A stretch of DNA of 7,308 nucleotides from Chlamydiota bacterium (GTDB taxonomy: Bacteria; Chlamydiota; Chlamydiia; Chlamydiales; SM23-39): contig JAJFMM010000038.1 in assembly GCA_021772165.1 (NCBI GenBank), forward strand, positions 1 to 7,308, given 5' to 3'. Below the pieces are notes generated by a model that saw only the letters and a program-made list of their open reading frames with translations, searched no databases and had not been told where the DNA came from. Shown in pieces: positions 1 to 6,116 of this stretch. A program made the position numbers and the translations under genes. How positions within the stretch are numbered: position 1 is the first letter of the stretch; every line of letters starts with the position of its first letter.

Positions 1-1036
1 CTTTTCTCGTCCGTTTACCGTCTTGTGAGTTAGCGAGATAACGCAGAGTATTGAGCCATGTTTTCAATGTTTCGTTCATCTGCAGCTTGTTGAATAGAGG
101 CAACTCTTTTCCTGCCAATTGATAGATCTCATTGAGGAGTCCATCTAGAGATCTATCAACTTCAGGAACAAGGGAATAAATACGTTCATGAATGTGTGCT
201 CCTCGATACCCATCTGTAGAGATAATTGTTTGAATCTCGTTCAAAAGCTCAGCAGGCAAGCATTCGAATGTGAATAGGACGTTGCAATGTGGCGGTAGAT
301 CGAAGAGTTCCTTTGGCAGAGAGGTGAATGGATTGTCCATTAAATGGAGTATCGTGAGATTTCTGAGTTGCCCAATCTCGCGAGGCAGAGATTCGAGCTG
401 ATTATTTGCCAGGGAGAGTTCTTTCAGGTCCGTGATCTTTTCAAAGATAGGCGGAAGAGAGGTGAGATTGAGTCCATTTAGCTCCAAAATCTTTTGATTT
501 TCTGTTCCGAGATACTTTATGATTCGATTTGCAGCCTCGATTCGCTGCGGATATTCAGGACCACCGTTTTTTTCTTCACACCAAACAGTCAGCCCCTCTT
601 CCTCCAAGCGCGATCGTCCGAGATGATTCATTCTAGCCCGTAAAAAGGGCTCTGCACAAGGGACATCATCCAAGATAATGGAGCAGTTTTCGGGCAGATT
701 GAGCAGTGGTTTTGGAATGCTATCGAGTGGGTTGTCTTGCAAATAGAGCCGTCTAAGAGTTTTGATCTCTTCGATCCCTGCAGGAAGAGCTGAGAGATTA
801 AGACCGCTTAAATCCAATATTTTGCACTTTTTTAAAATGCCTTGTTGGATGGCTGCATCAGCTTCTTCTCGACCCTGATCTGGGGAAATGGCTGGGTTTT
901 GCTTTCTTTTTTTGACTCCCATGTCGCATTTGATTCCAGATATTCGATCTTCTACGCTACGGGTGTGGTTCCTGGGTAGAGGAGGACTTTCTAATGGGGT
1001 GGTTGATCTAGAGCTATCTGTTGGGGAGGGGATCAT
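1..1036 (-). CDS. LRR protein, candidate NEL-type E3 ligase effector (3' end outside window)
   Basis: The reading frame is open from ATG at 1036 to the window edge: 345 residues with no stop, so the C-terminus is missing. An AAGGA site at 1044-1048 lies 7 nt upstream and supports this start. Residues 1-50 are rich in Ser, Pro and basic residues, as in many type III secreted proteins, with no Sec signal. Two leucine-rich blocks follow, at about 72-125 and 182-255. Each starts with a KIL-L-GLNL-LP type repeat and ends with an LP-x-x-C segment (LPENCSIIL, LPPHCNVLF), like the last LRR of IpaH/SspH proteins. Residues 295-345 (LLNEIYQLAG, then LKTWLNTLRYLA) resemble the start of the IpaH NEL domain, where a FLDRL helix precedes a VAAWL-L helix. 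The catalytic Cys expected downstream lies outside the window. In known relatives the LRRs bind host targets and NEL transfers ubiquitin. The LRR call is firm; NEL is an inference. Confidence 0.88.
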   Translation of the reverse strand, partial: MIPSPTDSSRSTTPLESPPLPRNHTRSVEDRISGIKCDMGVKKRKQNPAISPDQGREEADAAIQQGILKKCKILDLSGLNLSALPAGIEEIKTLRRLYLQDNPLDSIPKPLLNLPENCSIILDDVPCAEPFLRARMNHLGRSRLEEEGLTVWCEEKNGGPEYPQRIEAANRIIKYLGTENQKILELNGLNLTSLPPIFEKITDLKELSLANNQLESLPREIGQLRNLTILHLMDNPFTSLPKELFDLPPHCNVLFTFECLPAELLNEIQTIISTDGYRGAHIHERIYSLVPEVDRSLDGLLNEIYQLAGKELPLFNKLQMNETLKTWLNTLRYLANSQDGKRTRK

Positions 1037-1043
1037 TTTTCAT

Positions 1044-1048
1044 TCCTT
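1044..1048 (-). promoter_or_regulatory. Ribosome binding site of the LRR gene
   Basis: The minus strand reads AAGGA, followed by 7 nt and the ATG at 1036. An out-of-frame ATG at 1043-1041 lies between them. The spacing favours 1036, which is also the only one of the two that opens the long frame. Confidence 0.6.
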
Positions 1049-1192
1049 GTGTTCAATTTTTTTTTAGAATAAGGGCGCAATAAGTGAGGCCGAAATCATT
1101 CATTTTTCACTTCTAGTTTTGTTTTAAATTAGCTTTACGAACAGCATACACCTTAATTGTATATTTGCAGTTAAGAAGGATTATAAATGGAA

Positions 1193-1262
1193 TTTTTTCG
1201 CTCTCATGCTCGATCAGGTGGGGCCGCTCAAGAGCTGCTTTTATACCCCAAATTGCTTTTGA
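1193..1262 (+). pseudogene. recQ fossil fragment upstream of recQ
   Basis: Bases 1193-1231 match recQ bases 1490-1528 at 33 of 39 positions without a gap. The offset is exactly 297 bp, a multiple of three, so both lie in the same frame. Translated, the fragment reads FALMLDQVGPLK, against LALMRDQVGQLN at motif Ia of the intact gene, and then meets TGA at 1260-1262. The differences (Leu for Arg, Pro for Gln, Lys for Asn) keep the piece RecQ-like, since many RecQ proteins have SLMxDQVxxLK here. It therefore looks like a relic of another, older recQ copy more than a recent local duplication. The piece is short, so chance or convergence is not fully excluded. Confidence 0.5.
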
Positions 1263-1304
1263 TTCCAGTTAGGGTTTTATGAAGAGCTCTGCTAGACTAA
1301 TGGG

Positions 1305-3314
1305 ATGTTTCAATCAGTTCTACAAGAGCGCTTTGGATTCAGCAGCTTCCGCCCCGGACAACTGGAGGCGCTGGAGCAGCTGTTTAGCCTGGGGCGTCTA
1401 CTCTGCATCCAGCCAACAGGGCGCGGTAAATCATTACTTTACCAGCTACCGGCCTGTATATTAGAGGGGACGGTTCTCGTGATCTCGCCTCTTTTGGCGC
1501 TCATGCGCGATCAAGTGGGGCAGCTCAATACACGCTTCCATATTGCCGCGGGCTCGCTCAACAGCGACCAGACACTAGAGGAAAACGAGCAGATCCGCCG
1601 GGCCGCAGCCGCGGGACAGCTCAAGATTCTATTTGTCTCTCCGGAGCAGCTCGACCATGTAGATCGCTTCCAGTTTTTTCTCTCTCTAAATTTAAGTATG
1701 GTGGTCATCGACGAGGCTCACTGTATCTCGTCTTGGGGCCATGATTTCCGTCCCGCCTATCGGCAGATCCTGCAATTTGTCAAAGCAGCGGAAGAGCATG
1801 TCCCCGATCTTAAGGTGCTAGGCCTCACTGCGACAGCAGGCGATCGAGTGGAAGAGGACATCTCTAAACAGCTCTTTTCCAAAGCTCGTCCAGGGAAGGT
1901 GCTCAGAGAGAGCATGGATCGCCCGAATATCTCACTTAGCGTTGTCCCAGCGCGCGGTCTATCTGAAAAGCTCTCGTTGCTAGAGCAGATCCTGAAAAAC
2001 GAAAAGAGCGCTCTTGTCTACTGCGCAACGCGGGAAAACGCGGAGATCGTCGGCGAATTTTTGATCTCGAAAGGGATCGATGCGATGGCATACCACGCAG
2101 GAATGGATCCGGAAGAGAAGAGACGCATTCAGAATCTGTTTATGCAAGGGCAGTTTCAGGCTATTGCCGCCACAAACGCACTTGGAATGGGCATCGATAA
2201 AGCGGATATTCGGCTGATTGTACACTTCGATGTACCCGGATCCATCACGGCTTACTATCAGGAAGTCGGAAGAGCGGGGAGAGACGGATTGGATGCGAGA
2301 GGGGTACTGCTCTTTGATCCGAAGGATCGCGAGGTGCAGGAGTACTTCATCCACTCAGCAGTGCCCACCGCCAAGGACTTCGATCAAGTGTTAGATGTAG
2401 CGGAAGGCATCGGTCTCTCTGCTATCAAACAGAAAACGGGCCTCCATCCAACGCGCGCTAACGTTGTCATTGCAGAGCTCGTCGAGCAGGGCTTTTTGCT
2501 CAAAGAGAGCGTTGATAAGAAGCAAGTCTATCGAAAAATAGCCTTCGACGAGAAGCCCGATCTTGGCAACTACGAAGCGCAAAGAAAGGTTAAGCTGGGC
2601 GAGCTCAAGTCCATGCTACGCTATGCCTCATTAGAGACCGGCTGCCGGATGGAGCTGCTTAGAAAAGCACTGGGAGATGAGGAAGCAGCGGCTTGCGGCC
2701 GGTGTGACCTCTGCCGTCCCATCGAAAAGCCCTCTGCACAAGAGACGAGAAGTATCGATGCTTGGCTCGCTGAAAAGCCTGTGACGATCCCGGCCTCACG
2801 CATGTTTGGCTTGAGCGAAGGGATCAGCCTACTCGATTCCAAGCTGCGAGCACCCCTCTTTGTTCGATTCATGAAAGAGAGACAAGAGAGCGCAGATCTC
2901 GATCCGGAGCTTTTAGAGCTACTACAAAAACACGTGAAGCTAGAGGGGATTCGCGCTATTATTCTGCTGCCATCGATGACCTGGAAAGGTCGAGAGGTGG
3001 TGGCCAAAGCTGTTGCGGATTGTCTCGGAGTGCCGCTGCATTTGGATCTTCTGGACTGGAAAACAGCTCCGGCAGAGAGACAAGGCGCGCTTATGAACAA
3101 TGACCAGAGAAAAGCGAACGTCCAAGCGTGCATGGAGACGCTAGAAGCAGTGCCGGAAGGACCTCTGCTACTGTTAGATGATTACATCGGTTCAGGATCT
3201 ACGATGAGAGAAGCTGCCCGAGCTCTTCGCGAGAGCGGTGGGCGCAAATTGAAACTCATTCCATTGACCATCGCCAGCGTCAAATGGCGACTGGGAAAGA
3301 CGGGATTCATTTAA
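1305..3314 (+). CDS. recQ: RecQ-family ATP-dependent DNA helicase with C-terminal phosphoribosyltransferase-like domain
   Basis: This is a 669-residue superfamily 2 helicase, expected to unwind DNA 3'-5' in recombination and fork repair. All RecQ landmarks are present: motif 0 (FGFSSFRPGQ, 10-19), Walker A QPTGRGKS (36-43), motif Ia (60-70), DEAH (136-139) with the aromatic-rich loop SSWGHDFRP (142-150), LTATA (174-178), motif V (290-311) and QEVGRAGRDG (319-328). The RecQ zinc site has all four Cys (447, 464, 467, 470). No HRDC domain follows. Residues about 545-669 form a ComF-like type I phosphoribosyltransferase domain, with the PRPP loop LLLLDDYIGSGST (621-633), including D625 and D626, and a QRKANVQACM segment before it. 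Walker A has Arg where most RecQs have Gly. An in-frame TAG at 1293-1295 rules out a longer start. The gene's end overlaps the convergent ATPase gene by 8 bp. It looks more GC-rich than its neighbours, so transfer is possible. Confidence 0.96.
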   Translation: MFQSVLQERFGFSSFRPGQLEALEQLFSLGRLLCIQPTGRGKSLLYQLPACILEGTVLVISPLLALMRDQVGQLNTRFHIAAGSLNSDQTLEENEQIRRAAAAGQLKILFVSPEQLDHVDRFQFFLSLNLSMVVIDEAHCISSWGHDFRPAYRQILQFVKAAEEHVPDLKVLGLTATAGDRVEEDISKQLFSKARPGKVLRESMDRPNISLSVVPARGLSEKLSLLEQILKNEKSALVYCATRENAEIVGEFLISKGIDAMAYHAGMDPEEKRRIQNLFMQGQFQAIAATNALGMGIDKADIRLIVHFDVPGSITAYYQEVGRAGRDGLDARGVLLFDPKDREVQEYFIHSAVPTAKDFDQVLDVAEGIGLSAIKQKTGLHPTRANVVIAELVEQGFLLKESVDKKQVYRKIAFDEKPDLGNYEAQRKVKLGELKSMLRYASLETGCRMELLRKALGDEEAAACGRCDLCRPIEKPSAQETRSIDAWLAEKPVTIPASRMFGLSEGISLLDSKLRAPLFVRFMKERQESADLDPELLELLQKHVKLEGIRAIILLPSMTWKGREVVAKAVADCLGVPLHLDLLDWKTAPAERQGALMNNDQRKANVQACMETLEAVPEGPLLLLDDYIGSGSTMREAARALRESGGRKLKLIPLTIASVKWRLGKTGFI

Positions 3315-4059
3315 CTTTTTCCAAAACATCTTGAAAGACCTTTGTAAGCGGATGATCTGGATACTCTTTAGAAAAGATTCCCTCGCTGCCAAGTAACATC
3401 ATCTCTTCGCTGAAGGGGAGGATTCCTCCAAGAGGCACCTCTAAGACGCTCTCTATTTCTTTTTTAACCGAGTCAGTATCTATTGCGGGTAGCACCTTAT
3501 TCAGCAGGAGCAGCCTGACGGGGATATCCATCTGTTTTTCCACTTCGAGAGCGACTGAAGTTCCCTGATAAACCTGTTTATCAGGTCTCATAATGGTCAG
3601 TAGAACATCACACATCGCGAGGATAAGCAGTGTTTTTTCCTCAATACCAGAATGTGTATCGATCAATAGATAGTCGAGGTCGAGATCTTTATTGACCTGG
3701 TAGAATCCCTGGATGAGAAGATTTGAATCATAGCCTTCTCGCAACACTCTTGCGATATCCGACATGGAGAGGCTGGAGGGAATGATGTAGAGCTTACCCG
3801 TACCGTCCGGATCGATAGTTTGGCTTACATCTAACACGATTTTATCGATGGAGACTCTTTTCCATAAGTAGTCATTGAGAGTGTATTCTAATGAATCGGA
3901 GTCGAGACCGAAAAGAACATGCACGCCCGGAGAGCCGATATCGGCGTCGATGATGGCTACTTTTTTGCCTTCCTTGAAGAGCAGATAAGCGAGACTGGCC
4001 GTAAGATTGGTCTTGCCGGCACCACCTCGGAAGGAGTGAATGGAGATGATCTTCGTCAT
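3307..4059 (-). CDS. Orphan MinD/ParA-type (deviant Walker A) ATPase
   Basis: This is a 250-residue cytosolic P-loop ATPase of the SIMIBI class. The P-loop is HSFRGGAGKTN (8-18). The signature Lys of the usual KGGxGKT is Arg11, while the catalytic-loop K16 and T17 are intact. Walker A' is IIDADIGSPGVHVLFGL (36-52) and the Walker B-like strand is YLLIDTHSGIEE (130-141). LRPDKQ-type and PDHPLT segments (156-161, 234-239) are, from memory, shared with a widespread family of orphan MinD-like proteins in which Arg at this place is also common. Such ATPases position or switch a partner, often at a membrane. No MinC, MinE or ParB is nearby, and no C-terminal amphipathic MinD tail is obvious. The ATG overlaps the TGA of the coiled-coil gene (TCAT at 4056-4059), and I see no strong own RBS, so translation is probably coupled. 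The exact role is unknown. Confidence 0.94.
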   Translation of the reverse strand: MTKIISIHSFRGGAGKTNLTASLAYLLFKEGKKVAIIDADIGSPGVHVLFGLDSDSLEYTLNDYLWKRVSIDKIVLDVSQTIDPDGTGKLYIIPSSLSMSDIARVLREGYDSNLLIQGFYQVNKDLDLDYLLIDTHSGIEEKTLLILAMCDVLLTIMRPDKQVYQGTSVALEVEKQMDIPVRLLLLNKVLPAIDTDSVKKEIESVLEVPLGGILPFSEEMMLLGSEGIFSKEYPDHPLTKVFQDVLEKVK

Positions 4060-4397
4060 GATTTTTTCATATGCTCTGCTTTTCTTTTTTGCATCTCTTT
4101 AAAGAACCAAGAGTCCGTTACCTTGAGAACTTCCTCATGCTTCTTGACCTGATTAATCTGGATTTGAAGTGCACGGAGTTCTTTGCCGGGACTCTCTCCT
4201 TGTTTGAGAGCCTCTTGCAGCTGCAGTTCCTTGGCTTCGAGCTTTTCGAGCATCGTATGGAAGCTTTCTGCTAAATCGTTGATGACTAGAGGGTGTTTAT
4301 CTTTGTTGGTAAGATCTTGCAGTTGTTTGACATAGTCGTGTTTACCTCGTGCAACAGAGGAAAAGACCTTTCTGAGATTTAAAAGATGTTGATCCAT
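4056..4397 (-). CDS. Small coiled-coil protein, likely partner of the MinD-like ATPase
   Basis: I do not recognise this 113-residue protein. It is highly charged, has no membrane segment and no Cys, and is predicted by eye to be almost wholly helical. Residues about 40-67 (ESFHTMLEKLEAKELQLQEA region) show heptad-like Leu spacing. A Gly/Ser/Pro break at 67-71 is followed by a second helix at about 72-93, and the C-terminus is basic (KRKAEHMKKS). It starts 18 nt after the MFS stop, with only a weak GGTAG-type site upstream, and its stop overlaps the ATPase start by 4 bp. This coupling suggests the two products are made in proportion and may interact, in the way ParA/MinD ATPases often have helical regulators. 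The coding call rests on length, operon spacing and sensible composition; the function is inference. Confidence 0.8.
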   Translation of the reverse strand: MDQHLLNLRKVFSSVARGKHDYVKQLQDLTNKDKHPLVINDLAESFHTMLEKLEAKELQLQEALKQGESPGKELRALQIQINQVKKHEEVLKVTDSWFFKEMQKRKAEHMKKS

Positions 4398-4415
4398 ATT
4401 TGCAAACTACCAAGT

Positions 4416-5684
4416 CTATTCATTCCAGAAAAGGTTTCTTCTGTGTGTGTAGCCATAGATCAGCCCTGCCATGAGAATTAGAGAGCCCCCGATGAGAATC
4501 GGCATGTTGTGATGGACACCGATGAGCGAGCCGGAGAGCAGCGGTGCTACGCACCAGCCTAAAGACTGCACAGACTGAAAGATCCCCAACGCTTCACCCT
4601 GGCGCTCCGGACTGGCCCAGTTCGAGACCATCGCAGTTGATGTGGGAAAGACAAGCGAGACGAGATAGATGAGAACAGGCAGATAGAGCCAGAGAAAGAC
4701 GGAGTTGTTGATGGCCAGGAAGAGAAAAATATAGCCGCCGGTGAGAGCTAGAGAATAGAAGAGCACCTTTTCTGAGCGAAACCGTCGTAGAGCCGGCAGA
4801 ATCAATACACCCGTGCTCAGAGCATACCAGATGGCAGAATAGCCATAAAAGTAGCCGATATGTTCGGCATGAAAGTCAAACTGGTTGATTAGATAGACGG
4901 ATATGAACTCAAAGTAGTAGGACCAGCCGAAGACGAAAAAGAAGATCGAGAGCATCAGAATGCGGATGCCCTTCATCTGAAAGATCTTTTTCAGATCGTA
5001 GATCCCGCTCAGGATACTCGTAGGCCCCTCTTCTGATTTCTCCTGGCGTGTTTCCGGGAAAAAGAAGAGAGCGAGCAGGAGACTGGTTAAACAGGCAAAT
5101 GAGCCGACCCAGAAGGGGAGAGTTAGAGCTTTTTCATGGAAGAGATTAGGATTTGAGAGGACACCTCCGAGAAAAGGACCCAGAGCGAGACCGATCCCGA
5201 GAGACATATTGTAGAGACCAAAAGACTTTGATTTCTCTTCAGGAGTACTAATGTCGGCAATGGAGGCCTGGATTACGGCTGCATTGCCGGCTGAGGCTCC
5301 GATGACCAGGCGCGAGAGCAGAAGCAAGCTCATACTCATTTGGACAATTCCCCAAAGTGAGATCAGATAGCCCACGGAGCCGACTAGTAGGCTGCCCAGC
5401 AGGACCTTCCTTCTACCCACCCGATCGGACAATTTACCCATGAGCGGACCGCAAAAGAATTGAGCCAGAGAAAGAAGCGAGAGGAGCAGCCCTAGGTAAA
5501 AGCCTCTCTCCATATCGGATGCGCTGCTGGGAAGAAGAGCTCCATTTCGTTGAAAGAGCTGATGGGAAAAGATCGGATAGACAAAACCGATTCCGACATA
5601 ATCGATCGTGGTAATGAGCATGAGAACCATGAAGGAGACTTTTTTCCTCCATGCTTTGATCTGATCGACGCTCTCTATACTCAT
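4416..5684 (-). CDS. Major facilitator superfamily transporter, DHA1 (multidrug/tetracycline efflux-like)
   Basis: This is a 422-residue inner-membrane transporter with about 12 hydrophobic helices, at roughly 17-40, 62-82, 95-113, 117-138, 157-177, 190-210, 240-264, 275-297, 306-324, 328-349, 367-388 and 393-412. Motif A is GPLMGKLSDRVGRRK (79-93) between helices 2 and 3. The motif C-like segment GIGLALGPFLGGVLS (163-177) in helix 5 marks proton-coupled antiporters. Asp28 in helix 1 lies where TetA-type exporters have their D1 motif. A charged loop at 211-238 links the two halves. The substrate cannot be read from sequence: a drug, metabolite or siderophore exporter would all fit. The start at 5684 has an AAGGGAG site 5 nt upstream. 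It is the first gene of a three-gene unit with the coiled-coil protein and the MinD-like ATPase, an unusual pairing for an exporter. Confidence 0.94.
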   Translation of the reverse strand: MSIESVDQIKAWRKKVSFMVLMLITTIDYVGIGFVYPIFSHQLFQRNGALLPSSASDMERGFYLGLLLSLLSLAQFFCGPLMGKLSDRVGRRKVLLGSLLVGSVGYLISLWGIVQMSMSLLLLSRLVIGASAGNAAVIQASIADISTPEEKSKSFGLYNMSLGIGLALGPFLGGVLSNPNLFHEKALTLPFWVGSFACLTSLLLALFFFPETRQEKSEEGPTSILSGIYDLKKIFQMKGIRILMLSIFFFVFGWSYYFEFISVYLINQFDFHAEHIGYFYGYSAIWYALSTGVLILPALRRFRSEKVLFYSLALTGGYIFLFLAINNSVFLWLYLPVLIYLVSLVFPTSTAMVSNWASPERQGEALGIFQSVQSLGWCVAPLLSGSLIGVHHNMPILIGGSLILMAGLIYGYTHRRNLFWNE

Positions 5685-5689
5685 TTTTG

Positions 5690-5696
5690 CTCCCTT
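5690..5696 (-). promoter_or_regulatory. Ribosome binding site of the MFS gene
   Basis: The minus strand reads AAGGGAG, 5 nt before the ATG at 5684. This supports the start and rules out the competing frame that begins at 5784. A weak candidate promoter further upstream (TTTACT, 16 nt, TGTACT on the minus strand, about 5733-5706) is too poor to call. Confidence 0.6.
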
Positions 5697-5787
5697 TTCT
5701 GCACAGTACAGAGTCGAAAAGAAACGAGTAAAGGATTTTTCTAAAGAGGGGCTTCCATAGGGGAAAAGTGAAGATGGAAGGCAAATC

Positions 5788-5817
5788 TTGAGGTTAAATC
5801 AGACGTCATGCTAAGAT
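5788..5817 (+). promoter_or_regulatory. Candidate promoter of the tRNA pair
   Basis: TTGAGG (5788-5793) and TAAGAT (5812-5817) are separated by 18 bp. Each matches the sigma-70 consensus at 4 of 6 positions. The predicted start, near 5824, would leave about a dozen bases before the mature tRNA at 5836, a normal tRNA leader. The -10 element lies inside the left arm of the hairpin at 5810-5832. Confidence 0.4.
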
Positions 5818-5832
5818 CTTCAACATCTTAGC
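5810..5832. repeat. 8-bp inverted repeat just upstream of tRNA-fMet
   Basis: GCTAAGAT (5810-5817) and ATCTTAGC (5825-5832) are perfect complements around a 7-nt loop. The right arm ends 3 nt before the tRNA. There is no T-run, so this is not an ordinary terminator. It could be an operator over the start site, since it covers the candidate -10 box and start, or a processing structure in the precursor RNA. Confidence 0.5.
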
Positions 5833-5835
5833 TGT

Positions 5836-5908
5836 CGCGGGGTGGAGCAGTGGTTAGCTCGTTGGGCTCATAACCCAAAGGTCGTAGGTTCGAGTCCTAC
5901 CCCCGCTA
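5836..5908 (+). tRNA. Initiator tRNA-fMet (CAT)
   Basis: The 73-nt cloverleaf is complete, with anticodon CAT at 5869-5871. Initiator features are all visible. Bases 1 and 72 do not pair (C against T). The D-stem GAGC/GCTC has A11-T24. The anticodon stem TTGGG/CCCAA carries the three G-C pairs next to the loop that direct the tRNA to the ribosomal P site. The T-arm is GTAGG-TTCGAGT-CCTAC and the discriminator base is A. CCA is not encoded, so a CCA-adding enzyme must finish it. It lies 12 bp before a second CAT tRNA with no terminator hairpin between, so the two are probably cut from one transcript. Confidence 0.95.
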
Positions 5909-5920
5909 TTTTTTCTTTCT

Positions 5921-5993
5921 GGCGGTATAGCTCAGTTGGTAGAGCAGCGGAATCATAATCCGCCTGTCGCTGGTTCGAGTCCGGCTACCGTCA
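5921..5993 (+). tRNA. Elongator tRNA-Met (CAT)
   Basis: The 73-nt cloverleaf has anticodon CAT at 5954-5956, acceptor GGCGGTA/TACCGTC, D-arm GCTC/GAGC, anticodon stem GCGGA/TCCGC and T-arm GCTGG-TTCGAGT-CCGGC. Base 1 pairs with 72 and the G-C triplet of the initiator is absent, so it is not an initiator. The GGAATCATAATCC anticodon arm looks like elongator Met in other bacteria. tRNA-Ile2 (CAT read as AUA after lysidine modification) cannot be wholly excluded. Two wobble pairs (G2-T71 and T51-G63) both owe their oddity to the 3' strand, which is the part repeated downstream. No CCA is encoded. Confidence 0.92.
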
Positions 5994-6003
5994 CTACTCA
6001 AAC
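5977..6003 (+). repeat. tRNA-tail repeat, copy A (3' end of tRNA-Met plus flank)
   Basis: This 27-bp unit begins in the T-loop of tRNA-Met (GAGTCCGGCTACCGTCA) and continues 10 bp beyond the gene as CTACTCAAAC. It is identical to copy B over 27 bp and to copy C over the first 23 bp. Because identity runs past the end of the tRNA, the repeats arose by copying this locus and do not merely mimic a tRNA end. Confidence 0.9.
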
Positions 6004-6022
6004 TCTCACATCATAAGTAAAA

Positions 6023-6116
6023 GGTAGAATGAACCACGGAGTGGTTTATTAGGACTCGAAATGTAGGACGAAGCCTGCTTCGCCGGAATGCGAGCTTTAG
6101 CTCGCCAGTGAGGAGC
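6023..6116 (+). repeat. Hairpin-rich spacer before copy B
   Basis: After GGTAGAA (6023-6029) three hairpins follow. The first is AATGAACCAC/GTGGTTTATT (6028-6037 and 6041-6050), a 10-bp stem with one G-T pair and loop GGA. The second is CGAAG/CTTCG (6069-6073 and 6078-6082). The third is GCGAGC/GCTCGC (6090-6095 and 6100-6105) with loop TTTA. A GGACTCGAA segment (6052-6060) recalls a tRNA T-arm. No coding frame with a plausible start is seen. The region could be structured RNA or decayed tRNA copies. Confidence 0.6.

Larger units (their letters stand above)
1037..1304. other. Divergent intergenic region between the LRR gene and recQ
   Basis: This 268-bp stretch must hold the promoters of both flanking genes. 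On the minus strand a perfect TATAAT lies at 1185-1180, but I see no convincing -35 partner. On the plus strand TTGTAT (1157-1162) and TATAAA (1182-1187) are poor in match and spacing. A 31-codon ORF at 1187-1282 begins with ATG behind a good AAGGA site (1176-1180). It has no recognisable product and overlaps the recQ fossil in another frame, so I do not call it a gene. I see no clear terminator or riboswitch. Confidence 0.5.

Noticed and set aside
1279..1464. 61-codon plus-strand frame overlapping the recQ start
   Set aside because: It is a shadow of recQ motifs 0 to I in another frame, with no domain of its own.
1980..2354. 124-codon open frame on the minus strand
   Set aside because: It is antisense to conserved RecQ motifs IV-VI and has no plausible RBS or family features.
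2621..3133. 170-codon open frame on the minus strand
   Set aside because: It lies wholly inside recQ's zinc and PRTase region on the opposite strand. Its Ser/Arg-rich composition is typical of an antisense shadow.
5434..5784. 116-codon open frame on the minus strand overlapping the start of the MFS gene
   Set aside because: It is out of frame with the MFS gene, which has clear motifs and a good RBS. The product is low-quality and Ser/Arg-rich.
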